This document shows, piece by piece, positions 37,319 through 50,939 of a stretch of DNA of 64,000 bases; within the stretch, counting starts at the first letter, position 1; each line of letters starts with the position of its first letter. A model generated the notes under the pieces. It was not told the origin of the DNA. It saw only the letters and a list, made by a program, of their open reading frames with translations, and did no database searches. Made by a program: the position numbers and the translations under genes. The stretch spans positions 23,004,899-23,068,898 of the forward strand of contig OZ023275.1 of the NCBI GenBank assembly GCA_964007475.1, written 5' to 3'. Source of the stretch: Hybos culiciformis. Taxonomy: Eukaryota > Arthropoda > Insecta > Diptera > Hybotidae.

Positions 37319-40205
37319 GTACATTCAAAAACGGATAAATGGAAAAAGCATCATAAAAACAATTTGAACTTGAAAGTATTAATTTTTTTTTTTTAATCAA
37401 TTGATTGAAGCATAAAAATATTTTTCATATTTTAAGGAAGACGAGATATTTTAAATTAGTTATAGCATTGTTGAAACAACTGCATTATATTACATACAAA
37501 TAAAACTATAGTTTTACTCTCACTCCATCAGGATTAATAATATAGATTAATAGAAATAAATAATGAATTAAAAGGTTTTTTATATTTATTAAACATTTTA
37601 CGAGCTTTATTAAGTTTCAACAATTATTGGATGAAAATTTACTTGATAATGCCGCAGTCAAAAGCAGAAATATAATTTAATATCATATTTTTTCTACTCA
37701 ATGAACTTTATTTTTATTAAACCATCATAGCCTTTAGAATACATTAGAAATATTAATATTAGTTCCGACCCGCATATTGTTAAAATTAAACACTATTATT
37801 TATTCTGTATTTCAAAATTTATAACAAAACATTATTTTTTTAAATATTATTAATATATAATATATACCAAATATTATATTAAAGAATTTAATTGAAATGT
37901 TAATATAAAAATTAAAATCCTCACTCTAAAAAAATTTCCGGAAAATTGCATTAAATCATTAAAAGAAATATAAATATTAACTTTAATTTTTAAATATTAG
38001 AAAGAATTCTTAACAAGATTTTCAATGAAACGATTAACACATAACAAAATGGAATATTATCATTAATCTTTTTTATTTACAGAACGTAGATTTTCTTTAT
38101 GAAAGATATTCATATATATTCATCATTATAGGCATATTTAAGAAGATTTAATAATTGAAAAATTATTCCAATAAAAATGTATTATACACTTAGACATATT
38201 GAAAAGTTTTCAAATAAAATGAAAGGTTTTTTTAAAGGTATGCTGACGACTTCAAAAATACATACACAATTTGACAATACTAAAGAAGAAAAACTTATAC
38301 ACATTTTTGAAAAATTTGGTAAGAAGTCGTCTGCTGAATAACTTAAACAAAAGTTGAGTAAATTCCTTTTTTTTTAAAGAATTTTAGGAAAATAATGTAG
38401 TCTGAAATTGAAAAAGAATTATATCTCGAAAAAATAATTATAATTTGCTGATTTTTCTCGTTCAGTTTTTAATTAGTTTAATTAGTTTTATGTGTTATAG
38501 CAAAAAGCATGTATATATGGTTGTAGTGTAAATATTGATTGTTGTAATTTTGTCCGAAACTTCAAGTCCTTGAGTAAAGTAATATAATTTGTTCGTCGTA
38601 TTTTTTTAATCTAAAAGAAAATTGTTCTTTCAATGGAAAATACTTAAAATATTTATATAATATTTATATATATAATACTTTTTTTTTGTTTTGAAAAATG
38701 GAATAATATTCGAATAAATTTCGATAAATGTTTATTACACAAATAACTACGGGGAAGTGTCAAAGTATTTTTTTATTTTTTATAATATCATAAATATTTA
38801 TAGGAATATTTAAAAGTAAGCTTCATCCAAAATGATATAACTTTTTATGTGTTTTTCCTTTCGGAAAAGGAAACATTCAATTTGTGGGAGTTTACTTGTA
38901 ATGATTTATTTTTATAAAATCTTAGAAATTTTATCTTATATAATTCTATACGGGATTATTTGAAGTTATATTAATAAACAATAAGAAACATTTTTTTGTC
39001 TATCATCGAAAAATTTAGGTTTAGTTATATTCATAACATAAAATTTTGTTTTGCAAGGAAATGGAAGAATTTTGTTTACCAATAATACTAGCTGAATAGT
39101 TGGTTCTCTTTCTTTTTACATTTGAGCGAAGTTACAAGAAGTTCTGGAGTTTTGTAAGTATAACAGGTTAACAAAACTTAAATTTGAATCATAATAAATT
39201 ATGATTATAATTCGATTTTGAGTATAGCGTTGTTTCAAAGTATAATTTTATGTTATTTTGGGTTGATTACGCTGTAGACTTTTAGATTAATGGTTCCCAA
39301 ACTGTTGTAAGCGTGGATTTTTTTTAATTAAAGTTTCTGATCTTTCAGATAAATAATCGTGTGAAGTGAAGTGGCATGATAATTAGCTTTCTATATTACA
39401 AACAGAGTTGGTGAAAAACATTGAAGAACATTATATCTGGTTGGATTCGTGATCCATTTACTCTTTCCATAAAAAGTTTAATGCATTTTCAGTAGCAGAA
39501 AAATATCTTGAATTGGTGACTTAAAACTGAATTTAAACAACAAATTTTAAGTAACTTTTTATATATAGTCTTCGCTATATAGTAAACTTAATAAGGTTCT
39601 TTCAAGCTACTCAACGGAAGCATGGTGACAACTACGGTCTTTTTGGAACTTAAAGAATTTTCTCAGATAGAACAATGATTTAATTATTTAATAAAAATGT
39701 GTTAGGATTGCAGGTTAAACTATTTACATAACATACTGGATCAAAATTCTGAAATGTATAGTACTTATTTTAAGAAATTATGGGTTTATAAAAATTATAC
39801 AAAAAAAATAAAAAACTAAACGTGATAATCCGGAAAAAAAACTGAATTATTTTTTGTGAAGAATGTAAACAGAATTAATTATATGCTTTTATATAAATGA
39901 ATTAAGTGTTATGAAACTAAACCACTTTAAAATAAGAACATTATTATTATTTTCAAGTATAGGTCTTATACTACTATATATATTATTTAAAATTTTAATT
40001 GAAATTTAGTAGAAATTAAATATGAATGCTAACATCAAAGAGTTATCCAAAATATATTCTTAATATAAATTTCAAATAAGATAGTAATTTGTAGTATATT
40101 TCAAGACCTTATGATCTACTTACACGAGAGATCCATATTGACTTACTAACAAGCAAAATTGGCAGGGGCAGAATGAGTTTTCTTTAAGTTAATGTTGTCA
40201 ATAGC
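37319..40205. other. AT-rich non-coding DNA
   Basis: No gene is seen. A single hAT-terminus-like sequence (AATGGTTCCCAAACTG, 39289-39304) lacks a partner end. Confidence 0.45.
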
Positions 40206-40232
40206 ATAGCGGAGCACGCCGGGTCAGCTAGT
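40206..40232 (-). repeat. Terminus of a dispersed repeat (CTAGCTGACCCGGC type)
   Basis: On the minus strand this reads ACTAGCTGACCCGGCGTGCT, followed by CCGCTATGC. It is the same kind of 5' signature as the repeat at 16071, which begins ACTAGTCGAAATACCCGGCT. The body would run leftward from here but fades into AT-rich sequence with no clear far end. Confidence 0.5.
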
Positions 40233-41587
40233 AATTGATAGTTTGTTATTTTTTTAAAACTAAGTTATTTGTTTTTAGTTAAATTAAATGAATAAATATT
40301 ATAGAATTTAGAAGTTTAATATTTCTTTATTCTGATACTACATTCTCTAACTAATCGGATAAACTTAAAGAAAATACTTTAACATTATATACTAGAGAAA
40401 AAATAGGCACTCTTACTCTCTTAAATTAAGATTATTTAATTGTCAAAATTTCTATTCAATTTTATTTAGATTTAGGATATAGAGCAATATTGTATGTAAA
40501 GTATAATGAACAAAACAAATTAAAGATAATTTACATTTATGATGACAAAATATATATTCATAATATAAAAATTTCTTAAGAATTTTAGCGCGTTATTTAT
40601 TATCTCAATGTGAGTGTTATGTGAATTATTTATTAAATATGTTACTATATCTTATTTAATAATATATTGTCTACTTTGAATGAAAATGGATAGCGTTAAT
40701 CTATTCTGTTAAAGCAAAAGTAATCGAATGGATTACATATTCGAGAATAATAATTTTCAGTTGAACGTTTAACTTTGTTTTTTTAATGGTTTCGGAAACA
40801 TTTTTCGAATTAGCTTTAATACGACAACTAAACTTTTAGTTATTTTCAGATATTATATAATAGACGTTTTCTTAATACATATTTTCGAAAATAAAGCATA
40901 TGAAAACAAATAATACAGTCAAAATATCTAATGAAGTGAAAAAACAAAGGAAAATTACTATTACAATTTTTTAATGTCCAATGTATAAATAACATTGTTA
41001 AAATCGTTACGCATTAATTTATTTTCAAAATGCTACTGTTATCTTAATTTATAGGTTCAAAATGTGTAACATTTATTGTGAACATGATTTGGGTTTTGTC
41101 TTTTTTTTTTTTAATGGAATATAAGTAGTACATTTTGTTTGTAAATATTAATGGCTCGTAAACAGACACTCATGAGTAATTTTAAATCTCCATTAAAAGT
41201 AAAAGTAAAATGTGAAATATGTATATAGTATATAGTAAGTATAATCTACAATGTAAATTTATGTTCACACATGCACATAAATTTATTTATTTCTAGATTC
41301 CAAACGGCTGTTAATTTTTAAAATCTTCCTTTTTTATGATGATAATTAAGAGCGTAAATTGTTTTTTATTATTGTTTTGTGAAACGGGTATGTTATATGC
41401 CTGTTCATTGTGATTGTTGTAGCCGCGTCTTTCTAGTTTTTTTTTTAATAAAAGTAATCTTGTTAAATTATCGTCAGCGTTTGTGAACGCTTATCGAGCT
41501 CTTGTAGAAGTATTGTTACGATACTTCTACTATGTAAATGTTGTAATATGATAAGTAATGTAGATCTTTTGATATAATCCATTTATT
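40233..41587. other. AT-rich non-coding DNA
   Basis: No gene is seen. A hairpin at 41504-41530 is listed separately. Confidence 0.5.
41504..41530. repeat. Short perfect hairpin
   Basis: GTAGAAGTAT (41504-41513) and ATACTTCTAC (41521-41530) are perfect 10-bp arms around a 7-base loop. It lies just beyond the 3' tail of the LINE fragment and has no known role. Confidence 0.5.
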
Positions 41588-42857
41588 TAATATTTTATTT
41601 ATTTATTTATTTATTTATTTAGTTAGCTTAACTCAAGCTCAAATATTCATCACTTACAATGATATATAAATATATAAAAATTACACACAATTACATAACA
41701 ACAGCAGAAAAAATAATACAAATAAATGAAATGCAAATTACACATTCCCTCCTTCAGACATTGCAGCCAATCTTTGGCAACTCATTAATATTTTTATCAA
41801 TTAATTAATAATATTAATAATATCATTATCTATTCCGTTTATAAAGCTTCCTCTTAAGGCAGTCTTTACTAAGATTAAAATCGAACACATCCTCGCAATC
41901 ATTCGCCGCTTCCATCATTCTGGAGACCGGCTCCCCCCTACCATAGTTAGTTCGATGCCAATCAACGGAAAAAAGATCAACTCTTCTTAGGGATCTTTCG
42001 ACAACTCGAAGGTTAATCTTACCAAGGACATCAGAACAAATGGCTCCCAGAATCAATTGATGGAGGAAAACGACACCAGCCACCTCTCTTCGCCTCTCAA
42101 GCGAGTGCAGATTCAACAATTGTAAACGCTCTGCATAAGACATATCAAATGTTGAGTAGAGTGGTACACCTCTGACTGCAAAGCTAGTAAACTTCTTTTG
42201 AATGGACTCAATTCTTAAAATGTCAGCACCATAGTAAGGGGACCATATTTGACTTGAGTATTCAAGAATAGGCCGCAACAAGCTAGTAAAGAGAGATCTA
42301 GTCACCCTTGGATCATTAAATTCTTTTGAATATCTCTTAATAAAGCCAAGCATGGAATTACCCCTAGCAACTGTAGCATTAACATGGAACTGAAAACTAA
42401 GCTTTGAATCACAGTACACACCCAAATCCTTTACAACTTCAACCTTAGAAACAACAGAGTCACCTATTCGATAATCAAACCTGAACGGGCGGAGCCTGCG
42501 AGTATAGGAAATGAATTGACATTTGTTAGAATTAAGGATCAAATTATTCTTTGTACACCATTCAGCAAAGCAGTCAAGATCAATTTGAAGTTGGATACAA
42601 TCACTTGCGCTGAGAATCTTTTTGTATATTTTCATGTCATCAGCATAAGCATTAATTACACTGTGATTGATAATTTTTACAACATCATTGACTGAAACTA
42701 TGAATAAAAGTGGACCAAGATGGCTGCCCTGAGGGACCCCAGATAGAGCAATAAAATAGTCTGAGACCGATGATCTAAATTGAACAAAATACTTTCTGTT
42801 ACTCAAATACGACGAGATCCATTTCACAAAAATCGTTGGAAACCCCAAGGATTCATA
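41588..42857 (-). mobile_element. 5'-truncated non-LTR retrotransposon (CR1/Jockey group)
   Basis: The minus strand holds the 3' half of ORF2, a short AT-rich 3' UTR and a terminal (AAAT)n tail of about seven units, seen as ATTT repeats at 41594-41621 on the plus strand. At the 5' side the protein-like frame ends abruptly near 42857, where an AT-rich tandem repeat begins; 5' truncation is the normal outcome of incomplete target-primed reverse transcription. The sequence ATTTAATATTT occurs at 41585-41595 and 42870-42880 and could be part of a target duplication, but such matches are cheap in this composition. Endonuclease, ORF1 and the first part of reverse transcriptase are absent, so this copy cannot move itself. 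Confidence 0.85.
41826..42848 (-). CDS. Reverse transcriptase, C-terminal half (partial ORF2)
   Basis: In an active element this enzyme copies element RNA into DNA at a nicked chromosomal target. Visible landmarks over the 340 codons are SGVPQGS at residues 36-42 (RT palm block), AYADD at 67-71 (catalytic aspartates retained), LGVYCDSKLSF at 142-152 (thumb-side block) and RPILEYSSQIWSPYY at 192-206. The last comes from the C-terminal region typical of CR1/Jockey-group elements, followed by an Arg- and His-rich end. There is no internal stop or frameshift through to the TAA at 41826-41828, so the copy is fairly young. There is no true start: the frame opens at a TTG and continues upstream a few codons before the truncation point. 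The endonuclease and N-terminal RT blocks are missing. CR1 versus Jockey cannot be settled by eye. Confidence 0.9.
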   Translation of the reverse strand: MGFPTIFVKWISSYLSNRKYFVQFRSSVSDYFIALSGVPQGSHLGPLLFIVSVNDVVKIINHSVINAYADDMKIYKKILSASDCIQLQIDLDCFAEWCTKNNLILNSNKCQFISYTRRLRPFRFDYRIGDSVVSKVEVVKDLGVYCDSKLSFQFHVNATVARGNSMLGFIKRYSKEFNDPRVTRSLFTSLLRPILEYSSQIWSPYYGADILRIESIQKKFTSFAVRGVPLYSTFDMSYAERLQLLNLHSLERRREVAGVVFLHQLILGAICSDVLGKINLRVVERSLRRVDLFSVDWHRTNYGRGEPVSRMMEAANDCEDVFDFNLSKDCLKRKLYKRNR

Positions 42858-42972
42858 TTTATAATTACAATTTAATATTTATAATATTTATAATTACAAT
42901 TTATGATTAATTATTTACAAAAAAATAAATTATTTACAAAAAAATAAATTATTTACAAAAAATAAAAATTAA
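42857..42972. repeat. AT-rich tandem repeats at the LINE 5' junction
   Basis: ATTTATAATTACAATTTA occurs at 42857 and again at 42886 (period 29). Then TTATTTACAAAAAAATAAA occurs about three times at 42911, 42930 and 42949 (period 19). The repeats start exactly where the LINE coding similarity stops. Confidence 0.7.
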
Positions 42973-43096
42973 TATAAATTTTTATTTATTCAAAAAGAGT
43001 TGATTGTACAAGATTCAGAAATAGACTGACTTATTAAAAATGATTTTACTTGCAGGTAGAAATTAAAATTTTGGTTTTCAATGCAAATTTTAGAAC

Positions 43097-43145
43097 ATCG
43101 TATGATTTATATATTCCATTGTTTGGTTAATATAAATCATACGAT
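43097..43145. repeat. Perfect 15-bp inverted repeat
   Basis: ATCGTATGATTTATA (43097-43111) and its exact reverse complement (43131-43145) surround a 19-base loop. It may be a small hairpin or the remnant of a TIR element. No flanking duplication is evident. Confidence 0.55.
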
Positions 43146-46095
43146 CATTGTATTTTATTTAATTTATTTTCAGGGATGACAAACCTGTTAGTGAACTGGG
43201 TCACTACACTCTTTTACATTTATGAACTTGAATAATTTTTAATAACTATCATAGGCCAATTTTTTGTACTATAATTTAATGAGAGTCTTTTGAGCTAAGC
43301 GAAATCAACTCAATTTTTTTTATTGAAATCAAATAACAAAATATGTGCCCAAACTTTCTTTATAAAACTTTTGATTCACAATAAAAATTATTTTCATCAT
43401 TGTTTTTTAAATAAGTTATTATCTAAAAAAAAGATAATTACTTTTTCAAGCATAAAATATCAAATATTTCTTTTGAAATTCAGTTTTTTGTACAAATTCT
43501 GAAAATTCTTAAAGCAAAATTAAATTATGTATATTAAATTTTCCTTACTTTTTTTGTGGGATTAACTTAGAAATAGATAGGTAGTTCTTTTCGTAAATAT
43601 TCATTTATTTATTTGTACAAATTCTCCACTCTTATTTAAATAATTTTACGTAAGTAGTTACTAATTTAAGATTTGAATTATCAGCTTTTTAAATTTCCTT
43701 ACATGAGTCAGTAATCTCAACCGTGCACGGTAATAAGTTTTTATTTTAATTATTAAAAATGTTTTTGATATTTAAATTTAAAGCTTTCATATAAGTGTGT
43801 ACAATTGTGCATATTTTAAATTTCAGATTTTCTCTGTTAAAAAAAATTTATCACATAGCCAGAATTTTCTAGGAAAACATAATATTTAAATCCAGATTAA
43901 ATTTTTATGGACGTGTCATTTTGTGATTAATAGGAAGTTCGAAAAAAGTTCTACGAATTCTAGTCTACGCGATACATATTTTTTATCAATTTAATTATTA
44001 TAAAGTTTTTAGTAATTTAACGAGCAAATAACTTTAAAAAAATTTCTTGATTCTAAACCTCATAAATTATTAAATTAATTCCGCTTTTATTCATTTTTTT
44101 TTCTTTTTGTGCAAAAAACTATTTTGACATTTCAGGTTTTTTATTTGTTTGTTGTAAATGCCTTAAGAAATTGTACCATAAATATTTCTTAAAAACTTTT
44201 TTTTAACAAATCTGTAATAAAATAGTCTTTGAAATTTATTAAATTTGTTTTGCGTCGATAATAGTTATAATGTTTGCCAATAAGTATAACAAATTAAAAG
44301 TTATAAAACTATTTTTTGAAGGTAGTTTGCTCAAAACAAAAGGCCGAGTCTAAGAATTTAAAAAAATGAATAATAATGTTTCTCAATAGACGGCACGCAG
44401 ATGGAAGAGTGCAGTAAAGTAAAATACAGAAAGTGATATTTATATTCGAAAAATGAGGGAACTGTCAAAAAAGTCTCAAAGTCTTTTTTTTTAGTATAGA
44501 TAATCAATACAACTTAAGATTAAAATATTAAGTTAGGGTATACTATATCTAAGTATGTTTTTTTAAGATATTTTCCCAACACTGTATTAATATTTTATTA
44601 GGAAAAAAAAAATTATATATGTGTATAAATAAAATTGGATTTATCAAAATCCAAATTTTTAAAATTTTAAAGTTACATTTTATTACAGAAGGATCTTGTG
44701 ATGAATGTTGTATATGTATAAAACATGTACATACATTCCATGTGCAATTTAGAGTACATAATGTTTGACAGTTCAAAAATATTTTTTTTTACAAAATCAA
44801 TAAAAAAACGAAGAAAATACTAAGTACAATTTTTTTTTATATTTACGATGATTTTCCCCAACATTATTTACTTCAAAATAATGTTATACTATATTTTATT
44901 AAGATAAAACATATAATGTATTAGCTTCTAATATTGACTTTAACAAAATTTATTATAATTTAAAAATTGAGGTAATTTGTTATAAATTTCCGTACAGACA
45001 CTTTTTTTTTGTTTTAATAATTTAATAAAGAATTTAGTTGATAAATCTGCATGTGTACATTGGTACAAGTACATATAATGTAAGTATATAAAAGTTGAGA
45101 AATTTAAGTATAACATGTATGCTTATGTATCTTAAAGGAATGTTCTTAAATAATATATTGTTTATATGACAAAGAAAAATAATTTTTACTTCGGGTGATT
45201 AAACATAATGAAAATACTCGATCTATAAAATTGTAATAATTTATTAAATTAAATAATCGGCGCGAAAAACTTCAATGTCAATACCTATTAAGGGTAAATA
45301 TAGCTTGTATCTATTTTTTTTTGTATAAAGTATGTTTTATTATCTAATAAAAAAATTTCTTCACCGATTTACATTCCTATGTTCTATCCTTTCAAAAAAT
45401 TGTTTTCTTTTTTGCATTTTTAATCAATAACATTTTTTTTTCTACAACTTTTTCTGTAAAAAAAACTGAAAATTTTTGTGTAAGACATATAAATTTAGTA
45501 CATTCAAAAGTTTTTTCATACTTACATTTAATATACAAAATTTTAGCTCTTCAAAAATGTCTTCTATACATTTCCTGACTTCGTTTTCAAATTACTTTCT
45601 TTGTTTAGTATCATGTTTTTAGGGAGCTGTTTCCTAAAATTTTTATTTTGATACGAGAAATTTATTTTATCTTCAACTGAATGTGTTTCGTCCATTGAGG
45701 CCGAGACATGACAGCGCCAGATTTCTCAACCTAAATGTCTGGCGGGTACCAAACATTTATCTTAAATTTTCTTATTTAAACTGGTTGTTGTTGAGTTGTT
45801 TTTTTTTGTAGAGTAAGTCCGATTTTTTTAGAGGGTGCGATCGGATGCGAATCTGTTATTAAATGTTCCTGAAGTTTAATAGATTCGAACAAGGTATATG
45901 CATACATATTTTTTAAAGAATAAAGTAACTTTTATTAAATCAAATATTTTTTTTACGTGCTATAAAAATCTTAATTTTATTTGTTTATTTTTATTTAAAA
46001 AAAATTTTGCCCAATTGATTTATTCCGTTTCGTCAAATTTTAATATATCAAACAAATCTGAAATACTTAAATCTTCTTATAAAATTAATATAGCC
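43146..46095. other. AT-rich non-coding DNA
   Basis: A GC-richer spot lies at 45697-45755, where CGCCAGA and TCTGGCG form a 7-bp inverted repeat, followed by another patch at 45831-45895. Frames at 44549-44776 (minus) and 45898-46149 (plus) look chance. No gene is supported. Confidence 0.45.
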
Positions 46096-46337
46096 GGTGG
46101 CGATGAATTGATTGCGATGGTTTGCTTGGCTATGAATTGCTGTCGATGAATTACTGGCCACGATAACTGGCAATAAATTACTGGTGATGAATTACTGGCG
46201 ACGGATTGCTGGCGATGAATTACGGCCGATGAATAACTGACAATGAATTACTGGCGATGAATTACTAGCGATAAATTTCTGGCGTGGAATTGTTGGTGAT
46301 GAATTGCTGGTGATGAATTACTCGGCAATGAATTATC
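46096..46337. repeat. GCGATGAATTACTG minisatellite, copy 2
   Basis: About sixteen diverged units of roughly 15 bp have the consensus CTGGCGATGAATTAC. Variants carry CAATGAATT, CGGATTGCT or GATAAATT. The left part shares TTTGCTTGGC and GCTGTCGAT(G/A)AAT with the array at 32478-32577, and both arrays run into AGATTC on the right. The tail of a chance frame at 45898-46149 reads into the array. Confidence 0.8.
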
Positions 46338-49300
46338 CCAGATTCCAAATTAACTCATCAAAAATTCAAAATTATTTTTCTTTATTTGGAATTTAAATCA
46401 GGTTCTCTTAAACCTCAAAAAAAGTTCAAGCATTTTGTTTGTACAATTTTTTTATTGAGAGTTGCAAAAGAAATTAAGTTATTTTTTATTTTTTTATAAA
46501 AAAAATAAAAAATTTAGAAACAAACAAACGTGATATTTGGGAATTTTATTTTTCAACAATTTAATTTCTTAATAATAATAATAATAACAAAAAAAAAACT
46601 ATATAAATATAAATTTTTGCTGATTATTTTATTAGAATTTCAGATTTTTTTTTTTATGATTTTTTTTATTCCAGAGAAAAAGCTTAGGTGCTATCGACCG
46701 TGATTAATAACATTTTGATTTTTTTTTTCCTATTATTATTTTACTTTCAAAATAGAAAATTTATCTGTTTGAAAATGTGCTAGTTGAAGTATGAATTTAT
46801 TAAGTTCTAAAAGATACACAACTTTATTGAAAGAAGTATAAAAGTTCATGGAAAATGTGTACCTTTAAAAATTTATAATACTAATTCACGTAATTTACAT
46901 AAATATCGTTTTTTAATTATATTATATAAATATCACATATAATATCCACTAATATGTTTGAAAAATTAAATTAATAAGTTTTTAGTTAAAAATTTACTCT
47001 CATGTTATATTAATAATAAAATTAAATTAAGGTGATTTATGAGAATGAACACAAGAAAGATTGTTTGGGTAATGAGCGCTTTGTATGGGGCTGTCCAGAG
47101 TCAAAGAAATAACAAATAATTTTTTTCACCTTTAAAATAAATCCAGACAATTTAGTTTTTATAGTCGCCTATATTGTGTTCAAAATTTTAAGATGGTTTT
47201 TGGAAGATATTTTTTTTGCGATCTAATATTTTTTAAGTGTGATTTTGTGTCTAGAATTTTTTATACTCGAAAATTAATCTAAATTAAATAGATCTATATA
47301 AATAATAATACAATAGGGATGTTAAGTATCGTTAAAAAAAAAGTTTATTCCTTATTTTATTTTATATATTTTAAAAATTTTAAAATTTGGCAATTTAACA
47401 TCAATATTATTTCTGCAGACTCTGTTTTAAAAATTTGTTAAAGTTTCTTTTTATCTGAACATTTTGTTTTGTTGTGACGGTATTTCTTTGTGCCAGGTAC
47501 AAATTTTATTGAATACGAAAAATATATACATATTATAAAAATTTAATCAAGTTTTTCAGTTAATTGCACATTACGGTATTTCCATATGTAAAAAAAAATT
47601 AATTATGAATTTGCATATATTTCATTTGAGTCGTTTTATTTAATAAATAATTTTTTATCGTTTTTGAAAATCTCAATAACAATTAAAAAATAATTAAGGG
47701 TCTCCAGAACTAATTATAAAAATTTTGTTTTAACCCTTCGCTTCCATAATCGTAATATTACAACATCGAAAAGAAAATTTTCTATTCTGACAATTCATAA
47801 TGTATATGTCAAATACAAATTTATCAAAAAATCGTCAAGAGATGCTTAATGCTAGTGATTATCCATGCCTGTATTAGAAAGTGTAATAACAAATAATTTA
47901 TTACAAATTATACATTAATGATAACTAAATTCATCTTTTTTTTTACAAAAATTACGTAAATGCAAAAATGATTATTTCATAACATTTTATATAAATAGTA
48001 ATCTTGAATGTTTAATAAATCTCCCTCAACATTGAAAAATTATTCGAATATTATCACGAATTATTTAATTGAAAAAAAAAAAACAATAAATTAAGTTCAT
48101 ACTAAAAACAAGGGTTTAAGCACGAAAACAAAAATTTATGCAATTATTATCATAATTTAATTAGCACTTACAATAACTGTGTTCAGATTTAGAAAATTTC
48201 ACGTACAAAGAAAATATAGTGAAGATTCCAAGTTAACCTTATTTCATGACTTAAAAATATCGCGTAAAACGAAAAATTAAAGTTTGAGCCTTTTGGAATG
48301 TCCTTGAAAGAGAAAAAAAAACCCTTTTAATTTTTTTTAATATTTTTATATGAAAGTTACTTTTATTGCAACAAAAATCTAGAAAGGTTTCAAAGATATT
48401 ATAAATAAAAAGTTTAATCTAAAAAAAAATTCTTTTGACCGAAAAAATCTTGGATTTTTTAAATAGTGTAGTGGCTCATTTGAAGTTATCATTAAATTTA
48501 TAATTGAAGCTCAGTACTACAGAGCGGATCTTACAACTGAGTTTAATTTTTAATATAAATGTAAAGTACAAAAAAAAATAAGGATAGAAAAATAAAACTG
48601 ACAAATAAAGATATATAAAATTGTTAAATAAAAAAAAAAAAATTAAAGATAAGAAAATAATTAGAGTCGCTAAGCATTAAACAATAATAAAACATATCTA
48701 GCTTTAAGGTAAATTGTATTATAATACGAAAAAAAAAGATAATAAAGCAAAATTTCTAATCTAAGATATTACAAATTTAATATTTTATGTTTCTTGTTAT
48801 TTCTTGGTATATTTTATGATTCATTATCAAAAGTTTGATTGAACTAAGGATTGAGTATGATTCATTCTTGAACATTACTGAGCCAGGTAAAATATATTTT
48901 GTATTAAACCAAAGGATGTGGCAAAAAAGTACAAATATTACTTATATTAAATTCAACCTTTAATTTCATAAATTGTTTGTATACGCAGATTTAAAAAAAA
49001 ATAATTTATACTTACAAATTTAATATTTTATATTCCTTATTAATAAAAAAAAAGTATGAATTTGTTTGTAAGTAAAATCAAAACATTAATGTTTCACGCA
49101 TTAAAAATTTTACTTAATTATTTAATATTTTATATTCCTAATTTTAAAACAATCAACATTTAATAAATTTGTTGGTTTTTTGAGCATTCGTAAATTTACA
49201 ACACTAATATAACTTCCTTTCCGTCGTGTATCTAACGATGGCAGAATTATTAAAATTGTAGAACATGAAAGGAAATAAAAAAATAATTTGAAGATTTTAG

Positions 49301-50599
49301 CCTTGCAAATTGTATATTGAAAAAAAAGTATTATTCATTACTTGAATCAGCATAAACATTTTTGATATGAACCTTTTTTTATGAAAATATTGAAAATATA
49401 AGGCGAATTTGAGCTTTACTTAGAAACATGATGCGAAACATAAATTGAAACATATAAACCTGCCGCAAAAAAAAAACACAAATGCAACAAGTGTTTTTCG
49501 CACCTGTTCATTCCTTGTTTTTATGTTTTAGTTTTGAAAATAAAGTATTCTCTCCCTCTCTCTGAAAATCTCATTCAGATTCAAGATGCGACCATCATGG
49601 TAAGAAGTGTTATAAAAATAGAACTAAAAAGAAACTTTCATTAAATTTATGTACACAATAATAGAATAAAAAAAAATATTTACTATAGATATTTTTGACC
49701 ATAAATTGAGCATAAAATAGCCACGTTCTATACTAACTTAAAAAAAAAAAATAAACACATAATTTTCTTTTTTCCCTAAAATTCATTGCATATACGTAGT
49801 ATGTATATACATATCTTTGTATAGTTACAAAATTCTTTTTATTTTTTTCATTTAATAAATTTCCTGTTGATGTTGCAGCTGGTGTTGATTATAATATGAC
49901 ATAGAGTTTTTGTTTTATTCATAAATTTTATTAAATAAATTTTGTTATTTTGATAAGCTTTAATTAAATTATGTACATAATATTTCTTTTCATTAATTCT
50001 ATACTTGATGATGAAAACAAAATAATTTTTTTTATAAAACGAGAAAAAAAATCTGCTTGTTAATAATAACTCGTAATAACTTATTTTCAAGACATATACT
50101 AAGTGTATATACTTAATAATTATTATATACATTTCATTACTAGGTAACAAGAAATAATAATTTTAATTAAATATACAGTCGAAACCGCTTCAATAAAACA
50201 GTGTAAGAGGACTTATGATAATGTGGATAGTATAATTAAATTAAGTATTTTTTTTTATTTTCGTGAATAATTTTCTATACCATTTTGGCTTCATTGTAAT
50301 GTCATTTGTACCCAAAACTCGGTTATCTTAGCGTTTAATGTTTCTCTTGTAAATGTATTATATATACGTTTCCATTAACAACTCTACCATATACTTAGTA
50401 ATACACTATGGCTAGTTGCTCTATGGAACTTCCAGTGATATCATTTTAATTTTCTCGAACTTAAATGAATATACATTTTTTTGTTTTTTTACAAAACCAA
50501 ATCAATCTGAACTATTAAGCATACATCAACATACTAAATTGAAAATCATAAAAGAAGTTAGTTGAAAGACCAAAACATATAAAAAAAAAAAACAAAAAT
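46338..50599. other. AT-rich non-coding DNA
   Basis: A short (TAA)n run lies at about 46571-46587 and a CT-rich run (TCTCTCCCTCTCTCTG) at 49549-49564. A minus-strand frame at 49848-50150 is Ile/Lys/Asn/Tyr-rich and judged chance. No gene is seen. Confidence 0.45.
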
Positions 50600-50939
50600 A
50601 CACACAATCATCACATTCTATCTCTCATCATCTCTCGCAGCATTGAAAAAACAAAATCTAATCTTCATTCACACAAGATATAATGTTGTTCTACATACAA
50701 AAAAGATATATCTTTTGTCATATAAAATATAACTAAAAAAAACAAAAAATACTCAAACCAGATACTGAAAATAAAAAAAAAATAAAAAAACAAAAAAGTA
50801 TATTTTGTGTTTACTTTTTTTTTCAGCAACAAAAACAACAACAACATTACTTATGTTCATTCATAACAATTATTATTAAGTTGACGGCGAATTCGATGAA
50901 AAAAGGTAAAAATTCAATAAAATTATTAAAATAAAAGTT

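Noticed and set aside
39289..39304. AATGGTTCCCAAACTG, resembling a hAT terminus
   Set aside because: No inverted partner end or target duplication was found in the following 1 kb.
49848..50150. 100-codon minus-strand frame
   Set aside because: It is almost entirely Ile, Lys, Asn, Tyr and Phe codons, as expected by chance in this composition.
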